A stretch of DNA of 64,000 bases from Streptosporangium sandarakinum (GTDB taxonomy: Bacteria; Actinomycetota; Actinomycetes; Streptosporangiales; Streptosporangiaceae): positions 744,001-808,000 of the forward strand of contig NZ_JACCCO010000002.1 of assembly GCF_013409935.1 (NCBI RefSeq). Reading direction: 5' to 3'. This document shows, in pieces, positions 34,043 through 41,116 of this stretch; the stretch's first letter is position 1, and every line of letters starts with the position of its first letter. The notes below the pieces were generated by a model. The model had not been told where the DNA came from. It worked only from the letters and a program-made list of their open reading frames with translations, and ran no database searches. Position numbers and translations under genes: made by a program.

Positions 34043-34150
34043 CCGACCCCGGCCGCCGGGCCGGAGCCGCGGCGGGGGGCGGGGGGACGAGCCGGGTTCG
34101 GAGCCGCGGGGGACGGTGACGGTCAGGCGGACCCCGGGCTCAGGTGACGG

Positions 34151-35419
34151 TCAGGCGGGTCCCGGGCTCAGGCGACGGCGGAGCGCGAGCGAGCAGCCGA
34201 TGACCGCGAGCCCGGCCAGGGCGATCGCCAGGTGCGGGGCGGTCGCCTCGGCCACCGCGCCCGCCAGGGCGGCGGCCAGGGCCTGGCCGGTCATCACCCC
34301 CGCGCCCGCCAGGCCGAACGCCTGCCCGGCGACCGCTTCGGGCACCGCCGCCACGAACCGGCGTTGCAACCCGAGCGCGTAGGAGCCGCCGGCCATCGTG
34401 GCGAGGAGGATGAGGAGCGCGGTCGCCGCGAGCCCCGGCCGGAGGACGAAGCCGAGCAGCGGAACGCCCGCCAGGACCGCGAGCGGCAACGCCAGCCGCT
34501 CCCGGCCGGACGGGGAGGCCAGCCGCCCCACGGCGAGGTTGCCCGCCGCCAGCCCGGCCGAGGCGGCGGCGAGCGCCACGCCGGCCGTGCCGCCGAGGTA
34601 GGGGACGAGCACCGCCTCGGCCCCCGTCAGGAACGACACCGGCAGCCACTGGGCGAGCAGCAGCCCGCGCACCCGCGGGTCCGCCAGCAGCGCCCGGTTG
34701 ACGCGCAGCGTCTCCCGCACGGTCCCGCCGCCCGCGCCCCGGGTCCGCGCGCCCGCCCCGCCCGCACCCGGGCCCCGGCCCCGCGCGCCGCCCCCGCCCT
34801 CGTCTTCGCCCGCGCCCCGGGCCGGTACGTCCGGCAGGCCGAGCCGGAGCAGCACGGCGGCCACGGCGGACAGTCCGGCGGTGGCGGCCAGCGCGCCCGC
34901 GGGACCGGTCACGGCCAGCACCCCGCCACCGGCCGCCAGCCCGGCGACCTGCCCGCCGGCGGCCGTCACCGACAGCACGGACCTGCCCAGCACGAACGCG
35001 TCCCCGGGCAGCAGCGCGGGCAGCAGGGCGTTGCGGGCCGCCATGAAGACCGGTGAGAACAGGCCGCCGGCCAGTACCAGCGCCAGCATCGCCCAGACGG
35101 AAAGCCCGGCGAAGGCCAGCAGCAGGCAGGTCACCGCCCGGACCAGCTCGCCGACGATCATCAGCGTGCGGGGCCGGACCCGGTCGGCCAGGGAGAGCAG
35201 GAACGTCCCGCCGACGATGTACGGCAGGAAGCCCAGCATGTAGGCCGCCGCCGACAGCCCGGGCGAACCGGTCCTCGCGTACACCAGCGCCGACAGGGCC
35301 AGCGCCTTGACCTGGTCCCCGGCGATCAGGAGTGCGAAGCTCGCGAACAGCGTCCGGAATTCGGCGACGGCGAAGAGCTCCTTGTAGGTGGCGGCCCTTT
35401 CCCGCGGGGTGATCGTCAT
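34151..35419 (-). CDS. MFS transporter (second MFS/DUF5937 module)
   Basis: A 422-aa 12-helix transporter starting FAVAEFRTLFASFALLIAGDQVKALALSALVY, with LLSLADRVRPRTLMIVGELVRA after helix 2, the usual MFS loop position. A long central loop is Gly/Ala/Arg-rich (GEDEGGGGARGRGPGAGG). Probably an exporter. The ATG at 35419 has a weak ribosome site. It is divergent from the DUF5937/ArsR gene at 35520, the same arrangement as at 8.3-10.7 kb. Confidence 0.87.
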   Translation of the reverse strand: MTITPRERAATYKELFAVAEFRTLFASFALLIAGDQVKALALSALVYARTGSPGLSAAAYMLGFLPYIVGGTFLLSLADRVRPRTLMIVGELVRAVTCLLLAFAGLSVWAMLALVLAGGLFSPVFMAARNALLPALLPGDAFVLGRSVLSVTAAGGQVAGLAAGGGVLAVTGPAGALAATAGLSAVAAVLLRLGLPDVPARGAGEDEGGGGARGRGPGAGGAGARTRGAGGGTVRETLRVNRALLADPRVRGLLLAQWLPVSFLTGAEAVLVPYLGGTAGVALAAASAGLAAGNLAVGRLASPSGRERLALPLAVLAGVPLLGFVLRPGLAATALLILLATMAGGSYALGLQRRFVAAVPEAVAGQAFGLAGAGVMTGQALAAALAGAVAEATAPHLAIALAGLAVIGCSLALRRRLSPGPA

Positions 35420-35457
35420 GTCCGCCAGGGTGGGGCGTCCCGCCGCCGGGAGATAGG

Positions 35458-35477
35458 CTTTCGGAAATCGCCGAAAG
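35458..35477. promoter_or_regulatory. Inverted repeat between the second MFS and ArsR genes
   Basis: CTTTCGG-AAATCG-CCGAAAG: perfect 7-bp arms in the 100-bp divergent gap. Likely operator of the DUF5937/ArsR protein. Its arms differ from those of the first module. Confidence 0.5.
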
Positions 35478-35519
35478 ATCGCCACCCGACCTGCCGTGCC
35501 GGGCGGCCGGGGAGACGTC

Positions 35520-36506
35520 ATGGCCATCAGGATCGAGGTCAGCCCGGGAGACGTCGTGGCCACCAGGTTCGCCGTCTCCCCGCTCATCGTCACCAAGCTC
35601 GCCCTGTGGGTGCTGTCCGGTAAGAAGCAGGCCGGGGTGTGGCGGGCCTGGGCGGACCGGGCGCGGGAACCGTACGGGAGGCTGCTGGCCGAGCGGCCGG
35701 GGCTCGGGGCGATGGTGACGCTGTTCCGCGACCGGCGCTACAACGTCGACTTCGCCGCGCCGCCGCCGGCCGGGGTGGACACCCCGTTCGAGGTGGAGAT
35801 CGCGGCGGTGCGCGCGACCTCCGCGGCCCAGGCGCACCGGGAGATCGCCAGGAACCTGGACGGCATGCCCCGGCCGCCGGCCGCCGTGCTGGACGTGCTG
35901 GCCTCACCCGACGTGGTGACGCTCTTCGCCGACGCGCTCCAGGCGCTCTGGGAGGAGATCGTCGCCCCCGCCTGGCCGCGTTTCCACGCGATCCTGGAAC
36001 GCGACGTGATCCAGCGGGCCGGCCGCCTGGCGACGTACGGCTGGGCGGCGGCGCTCGCCGACCTCAGCCCCCGGGTGCGCTGGCACCCCGACGGGGTGAT
36101 CGAGGTCCGGGCGGAGAGTCCGGGCGAGACCCGCCGGCTCGACGGGCGCGGCCTGCTGTTCGTGCCCTCCCCCTTCCCGTCCGGGGTGGGCTCCTACCTG
36201 GAGGACGCCTGGCCGTACGCGATCTCCTACCCGGCGCGCGGGGCCGGGATCCCGCACGAGGTGCCCGACGGCCTGACCGGGCTGATCGGCCGGACCAGGG
36301 CGCGGGTCCTGCTGGAGTTGGCCGTCCCGGCGACCACCAGCCATCTCGTCGCGCTGCTCGGCCTGGGGCTGGGCACCGTCGGCGACCATCTGGGCGCGCT
36401 GCGGCGCGCGGGCCTGGTGGCCCGGTGCCGCACCGGCCGCGCCGTGCTCTACCACCGCACGGCGCTCGGCGACGCGCTGGTCAGCCCTTCAGTGCCCCCG
36501 CCATGA
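35520..36506 (+). CDS. DUF5937/ArsR-type transcriptional regulator (second module)
   Basis: A 328-aa paralog of the protein at 9665. The N-terminus DVVATRFAVSPLIVTKLALWVL aligns with the DUF5937 start of the first, and YAISYPARG matches its IAYPARG. The C-terminal winged helix reads RVLLELAVPATTSHLVALLGLGLGTVGDHLGALRRAGLV. The ATG at 35520 follows GGGGAG. Its last 26 bp overlap the end of the convergent permease gene. It presumably represses the divergent MFS gene in response to the exported compound. Confidence 0.86.
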   Translation: MAIRIEVSPGDVVATRFAVSPLIVTKLALWVLSGKKQAGVWRAWADRAREPYGRLLAERPGLGAMVTLFRDRRYNVDFAAPPPAGVDTPFEVEIAAVRATSAAQAHREIARNLDGMPRPPAAVLDVLASPDVVTLFADALQALWEEIVAPAWPRFHAILERDVIQRAGRLATYGWAAALADLSPRVRWHPDGVIEVRAESPGETRRLDGRGLLFVPSPFPSGVGSYLEDAWPYAISYPARGAGIPHEVPDGLTGLIGRTRARVLLELAVPATTSHLVALLGLGLGTVGDHLGALRRAGLVARCRTGRAVLYHRTALGDALVSPSVPPP

Positions 36507-37416
36507 GGCCCCGCATGAAGAACCGGCCCAGCAGGACGTAGACCACCATCGTGGGGATCGAGGCGAGCAGGGCCGCGGCCATCTGCTGGCTGTAGGGGAC
36601 GGTCTGCGCTCCGGCGATGTTGTTGAGCATGACCGTGGTGGGCCAGCTCTGCGGCCCGGTGAGGAAGACGGCGAACAGGAAGTCGTTCCACATCGAGGTG
36701 AACTGCCAGATGACCACCACCGCGAACGCGGGCCCGGAGACCGGCAGCACCACCGACCGGTAGGTCCGCAGCATCCCGGCGCCGTCCACCCGGGCCGCCT
36801 CGATCAGCTCCTCGGGGATGGTGACGTAGTAGTTGCGGAAGATCAGCGTGCAGATCGGGATGCCGTAGACCACGTGCGCGAGCAGCAGCCCGGGGATCGC
36901 GCCGTAGAAGACCCCCTGCGCCCCGGTGACGGCCTCGGTGATCTCGTTGAGCTTCACCAGGAGCTGGACCAGGGGGATCATGACGCCCTGGTAGGGGATG
37001 AACATCCCGAACAGCAGCAGGGTGAACAGCACGTCGGCGCCGGGGAAGCGCCACCTGGCCAGCACGTAGCCGTTCATCGAGCCCAGCACCGCCGAGATCA
37101 GCGCCCCCGGTACGGCCAGCAGCACGCTGTTGACGATGCCGGGGGCGAGCTTCTCCCACGCCACCCGCCACGGCTCGAACGTCCAGACCTCGGGCAGCGC
37201 CCAGGCCCGGCTCGGGTCGGCCTCGGTGAGCGGCTTGAAGCTGGTGACCAGCAGCACGTAGATCGGGATCAGGAAGACGACGAGGAAGGCGAGCAGCAGC
37301 GCCAGGCGCACGCCGCGCGCCCACCCCGCCCGGGTGCGCGCCCGCCCGCCGTCCCGCGCGTCCCGCACCGGGGGGACCGGGGCGGCCGGGGCGGCGGGGG
37401 TGGTCGCGGCCGTCAT
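36481..37416 (-). CDS. Glucose-type ABC transporter permease, MalG type
   Basis: A 311-aa permease with an Ala/Pro-rich start, first helix LALLLAFLVVFLIPIYVLLVTSF and EAA loop EELIEAARVDGAGMLRTYRSVVLP. The ATG overlaps the preceding permease stop (ATGA). Unusually, its 3' end overlaps the convergent ArsR gene by 26 bp. No ATPase gene follows, so a shared ATPase is expected. Confidence 0.93.
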   Translation of the reverse strand: MTAATTPAAPAAPVPPVRDARDGGRARTRAGWARGVRLALLLAFLVVFLIPIYVLLVTSFKPLTEADPSRAWALPEVWTFEPWRVAWEKLAPGIVNSVLLAVPGALISAVLGSMNGYVLARWRFPGADVLFTLLLFGMFIPYQGVMIPLVQLLVKLNEITEAVTGAQGVFYGAIPGLLLAHVVYGIPICTLIFRNYYVTIPEELIEAARVDGAGMLRTYRSVVLPVSGPAFAVVVIWQFTSMWNDFLFAVFLTGPQSWPTTVMLNNIAGAQTVPYSQQMAAALLASIPTMVVYVLLGRFFMRGLMAGALKG

Positions 37417-38300
37417 GATCGCTTCTCCCTGCGCAGGGACCAGACGAGGTAGGGGACGACGAAGACGCTCACCGCGAGCACGATGTAGGACGCGATGGCG
37501 GCGCCCTTGGCCGGGTCGTGGGAGTCGAAGACCGCGACCCACATGGAGATCGCGGGCACGTAGGTGACGATCTGCTTGCCGGAGACCGCGACGATGAGGT
37601 CGAAGACCTTCAGCGAGATGTGCCCGAGGATGATCAGCGCGGACAGCGTCACCGGGCGCAGCAGCGGCAGCACGACGTGCCGGTACACCTGCCACTCGGC
37701 GCAGCCGTCCACCCGGGCGGCCTCGCGCAGCTCCTCGGGGACGCCCCGGAAACCCGCCAGGAACAGTGCCATGACATATCCGGATATCTGCCAGATGGCG
37801 GGGATGGCCATGGCGGCCATCCCCCAGTCCTGGTCACGGAACCATCCCCACTGCAGGGCGTCCAGTCCCAGCCCGTCGAACAGCCGGTTCAGCCCGACGG
37901 CCCGCTCGTCCCGCGCGGAGTTCATCAGCCAGCGCCAGACCACCCCGGTCGCCACGAACGACACCGCCATCGGGAACAGGTAGACCGCCCGGAAGGTGCC
38001 CTCTCCCCTGATCCCCTTCTCCATGAGGAACGCCAGCAGCCAGCCCAGCGCCAGCGCCCCGAGCACGAAGACGGCGGTGAAGACGATCGCGTGGTGGACC
38101 GAGATCACCCACGGCTTCTGGCTCCACAGCGAGAAGAAGTTGTCCAGGCCGACGAAGAACCCCTCGGACACCTCGTCGTGCCTGTCGGTCATGGCCAGCC
38201 GGAAGTTCCAGCCGAGCATGCCGTACACGAAGACCCCGATGGCGACGAGCGACGGCATGACCAGCAGCAGGCCGGGCAGCCACCTGCGCACCCGCGTCAT
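37413..38300 (-). CDS. Glucose-type ABC transporter permease, MalF type
   Basis: A 295-aa permease: helix LPGLLLVMPSLVAIGVFVYGM, and EAA loop ELREAARVDGCAEWQVYRHVVLPLL. A periplasmic loop carries TDRHDEVSEGFFVGLDNFFSLW, seen in glucose/mannose-type importers. It starts 62 bp after the binding-protein gene and overlaps the next permease start. Confidence 0.93.
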   Translation of the reverse strand: MTRVRRWLPGLLLVMPSLVAIGVFVYGMLGWNFRLAMTDRHDEVSEGFFVGLDNFFSLWSQKPWVISVHHAIVFTAVFVLGALALGWLLAFLMEKGIRGEGTFRAVYLFPMAVSFVATGVVWRWLMNSARDERAVGLNRLFDGLGLDALQWGWFRDQDWGMAAMAIPAIWQISGYVMALFLAGFRGVPEELREAARVDGCAEWQVYRHVVLPLLRPVTLSALIILGHISLKVFDLIVAVSGKQIVTYVPAISMWVAVFDSHDPAKGAAIASYIVLAVSVFVVPYLVWSLRREKRS

Positions 38301-38361
38301 CCGGCACCTCCCGCGCCCCTCGACGGCGGCTTCCCGACGGTCATCGGCGGCTTCCCGGCGG

Positions 38362-39654
38362 TCACTGGCCGGAGTTCTTGGCCGCCTCGGCCAGGGAGGA
38401 CTGCAGGGCGGCCACGTCCTTGTCCTCGTGGAACAGGCCGACCGCCTCGTTGATCGCGGTCCGCCAGGCGTCGTTGACCACCACGCCGTGCTGGATGGAC
38501 CCGGCGAGCTTGTTGCTCCCCCAGTCCTTCAGCGCGTCGGCGAGGTAGTCGGTGTAGAGGGAGGTGTCGGCGTCCTTACGGGCCGGGATGGAGCCCTTCT
38601 TGGGGTTGAAGGCGTCCTGGCCCTCCTTGCTCGCGGCCACCTTCAGCCAGGCCACCGCACCGTCGCGGTTCGGCGCGCCCTTGGGGAGGGTGAAGCTGTC
38701 CGACAGCCACATGAACGTGCCGGCCGTTCCGGGCGAGGGCGCCCAGTCGAAGTCGGTCTTGGACTTCTTGCCCAGGCCGCCGTCCGGCGGGTTGTGGAAG
38801 TAGCCGTAGGCCCAGTCGCCCATGACGGTGAACGCGGCCTGGCCGTCGGCCACCTGCTTGGCGGCGGGCTGCCAGTCGTCGGCCGGGTCCCCGGCGTAGG
38901 ACAGGACGGTCTTGAAGTCGTTGAGCGCCTTGGTCATGGCCGGGCCCGACCAGTCGGCGTTCGCGGTCCACAGGGCGTTGTAGGCGTCGGTGCCGAGCGA
39001 GCCGAGCAGCACGCTCTCCAGCAGGTGGACCATCGTCCACTCCGAGCCGATCGCCAGCGGCACCTTGCCCGCCTTCTTGACCTTGTCCAGGGCGGTGACG
39101 AACTCCGGGATCGTCTTCGGCACCTCGGCGACCCCCGCCTCCTTGAGCACGCCGGGGTTGAACCACATGACGTTGGAGCGGTGGATGTTCACCGGGACGG
39201 AGTAGATGTCGCCCCGCACGCTGATCTGGTCGATGAGCTGCTGCGGGAAGACCTCCTTGAGCTTGAGCTCGTCGTAGAGGAAGTTGACCGGCTCCAGCTG
39301 CCCCGCCTTGATGTACCCCTGCAACTCGGCGCCGGCGTGGCCCTGGAAGGTGTCCGGCGGGTCCCCGGCCTGCAGCTTGGTGGTCAGCAGAGCGCGCGCC
39401 TTGTCGCCGGACCCGCCCGCCACGGCCGCGTCGAAGAACTCCAGACCGGCGTTGTTCTTCTGGAAGATCTCCCGCATGGCCTTCAGGCCGTCGGCCTCGC
39501 CGGGGCCGGTCCACCAGGAGAAGACCTCGACCTTCTTCTCTCCTCCGCCGCCCTGCGTGCCCTGCGCCGCGCCGCCGCCGTCACCGCCGCAGGCGGTCAG
39601 GGTGAGCAGGCCCGCCACGGTGGCCGCGACGGCCGCCATCAATCGTCGTCGCAC
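38362..39654 (-). CDS. Glucose/mannose-type ABC transporter substrate-binding lipoprotein
   Basis: A 430-aa lipoprotein (lipobox LLTLTACGGD). It closely resembles, from memory, the Thermus glucose-binding protein: VEVFSWWTGPGE, DPPDTFQGHAGAEL, IYSVPVNIHRSNVMWFNPGVLKEAGV and WAPSPGTAGTFMWLSDSFTLPKGA, so glucose or a close hexose is the likely ligand. The GTG at 39654 is preceded by AGGAAAC; an ATG 15 nt later is an alternative. First gene of the operon, under the LacI-type operator at 39702. Confidence 0.93.
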   Translation of the reverse strand: MRRRLMAAVAATVAGLLTLTACGGDGGGAAQGTQGGGGEKKVEVFSWWTGPGEADGLKAMREIFQKNNAGLEFFDAAVAGGSGDKARALLTTKLQAGDPPDTFQGHAGAELQGYIKAGQLEPVNFLYDELKLKEVFPQQLIDQISVRGDIYSVPVNIHRSNVMWFNPGVLKEAGVAEVPKTIPEFVTALDKVKKAGKVPLAIGSEWTMVHLLESVLLGSLGTDAYNALWTANADWSGPAMTKALNDFKTVLSYAGDPADDWQPAAKQVADGQAAFTVMGDWAYGYFHNPPDGGLGKKSKTDFDWAPSPGTAGTFMWLSDSFTLPKGAPNRDGAVAWLKVAASKEGQDAFNPKKGSIPARKDADTSLYTDYLADALKDWGSNKLAGSIQHGVVVNDAWRTAINEAVGLFHEDKDVAALQSSLAEAAKNSGQ

Positions 39655-39695
39655 AGTTTCCTGTCCCTTCGGAATCAATCCGACAGAATCACCGA

Positions 39696-39724
39696 GAGAT
39701 ATGACAACGTTGTCAGCAAGGCAA
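39696..39724 (-). promoter_or_regulatory. Promoter and LacI operator of the glucose-type importer
   Basis: On the minus strand a -35 TTGCCT (39724-39719) and a -10 TATCTC (39701-39696) are separated by 17 bp. The perfect 14-bp palindrome TGACAACGTTGTCA (39702-39715) fills the spacer, an arrangement that would block polymerase when the repressor is bound. Confidence 0.8.
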
Positions 39725-39889
39725 TCAACCCCACCGGATCGCGTCAAGGCATGCGCGCACAACCCGCGGATAACGTCTGTGCATCCCCGCCCCGGAAAAG
39801 GGTGTGGGGGCCCCGCCCCGCCGCGGGACCCCCACCAGGCGCGCCTCAGAGGCCGCGCCGCCCGCCTGTGCCATCGGCGGGCCGCGCGC

Positions 39890-40669
39890 TCACCCCTGGA
39901 CGCGCTGGATCGCGCCGTCGGGCAGCGCCATCACGGTGACGCCGAAGTCGTGGATGGTCGCCGCCAGTTCCCCGGAGGAGAGGCCGGGGGCCACCACGAC
40001 CAGCGCGCCGCGCATGAGCGCCAGGCCGATCAGCGTGGTCGTGGCCAGGACGCAGGTCAGGGACCACGTCACCAGCAGAACGTCTGACTTCTCCAGGACC
40101 GCGAGCCGGTCGAGGACGTGCATCCGGCCGATGAGGTCCTCGTGGGTGAAGACCCCGGCGTCCTGGGTCAGCAGGGCGGGCTGGACCGACGGGTCGAGCA
40201 GCGGCAGCGGCCCGGGTTCCAGCAGCAGCAGGTCGGCGAAGTCGACGGTGTCCCGCGCCTGGCCGAACGTGATCACCTGCCGGACCCTGGACGCCTCGGC
40301 CGCCCGCAGCGACGCCTCCGCCAGCTCGGGGGTCGTGATGAGCAGCCGGGCGTCCCACCGGGCCAGCAGCGTGCCGACCTCCCCGCCTCCGGGGGCGACG
40401 GGGGCGGCCACGCCTCCCGCCGCGATGACGGTGTGCACCGCGAGGGTCTGCGCGGCGGCGTCGCCGACGTGGATCCCGGCCACCTGGCGTCTGCGGGCGC
40501 CCCGCCGGACCAGGCCGGAGGCGCCCAGCGTCACCTCGCCGGCGAGGCGGCGGTAGCCGTACACGACCCCGGCGCCGAGATCGATCAGCGCGGGCCGGTC
40601 ACCCCGTTCGTACGCGCGACCGAACACCGCCTCGGTGACGGTTCCCCTGATGGAGGAGGTCGGTCTCAT
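39890..40669 (-). CDS. Degenerate AMP-binding-fold (ANL-like) protein lacking the P-loop
   Basis: A 259-aa protein resembling only the N-terminal half of acyl-CoA synthetase-type adenylating enzymes: ERGDRPALIDLGAGVVYGYRRLAGEV, then HTVIAAGGVAAPVAPG. Where active enzymes carry the phosphate-binding loop (consensus YTSGTTGxPKG followed by TH) it reads ALLTQDAGVFTHEDL, with the loop missing but the TH retained. The C-terminal lid domain is absent. It therefore should not adenylate substrates. The ATG at 40669 has a weak ribosome site. A paralog with the same defect is at 61682. Function unknown. Confidence 0.75.
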   Translation of the reverse strand: MRPTSSIRGTVTEAVFGRAYERGDRPALIDLGAGVVYGYRRLAGEVTLGASGLVRRGARRRQVAGIHVGDAAAQTLAVHTVIAAGGVAAPVAPGGGEVGTLLARWDARLLITTPELAEASLRAAEASRVRQVITFGQARDTVDFADLLLLEPGPLPLLDPSVQPALLTQDAGVFTHEDLIGRMHVLDRLAVLEKSDVLLVTWSLTCVLATTTLIGLALMRGALVVVAPGLSSGELAATIHDFGVTVMALPDGAIQRVQG

Positions 40670-41116
40670 GGCGCCGACCGTAAGGCCGGTCTGACGGTCG
40701 GGGCATCGTTCGATGTATGTAGATGAGTGTGTATTCGAGATCACCCTTTCCGAGGGGGGCGGGCCCGAGCCCTGCGCGGCTCGGACCCGCTGTCGCGTGC
40801 CCCGTGGCCCCGAAGTCCCCACCCCTCCGAGGAGACCTCGGCCGACGGGCGGGACACGCGACGCCTCCGGTGTGCCCGGCCGTGACGCCGGGGATGGTGT
40901 GGGCCCGCCGCGCTCGTGCCCCTCGCCCCGGCGGGACGATGCGGAAGGCCGGCCTCACCGGCCGGACACGAGGGAACCGTACGGCGGGCATCCGGGGCCG
41001 CGCATGCGCCGAACTGCGTATCCCGAGGTGTAGCCGTACGGCCACCGGCGCCCGCCGGGGTGTGTAGACCGGACGACGGGCGCTCCCCGGCCGCCGGAGC
41101 GCCGCGGGCGGGTCCC
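40670..41116. other. Intergenic region upstream of the ANL-like gene
   Basis: 447 bp. A moderately A/T-rich stretch at 40700-40745 probably holds the ANL-like promoter. A hairpin GGGCCCGAGCC-CTGCGC-GGCTCGGACCC-like (about 40761-40789) may end the LuxR-gene transcript. Open frames here have no gene-like features. Confidence 0.5.

Noticed and set aside
40723-41067. 114-codon plus-strand frame between the ANL-like and LuxR genes
   Set aside because: No ribosome site, composition like random GC-rich DNA and no recognisable domain.
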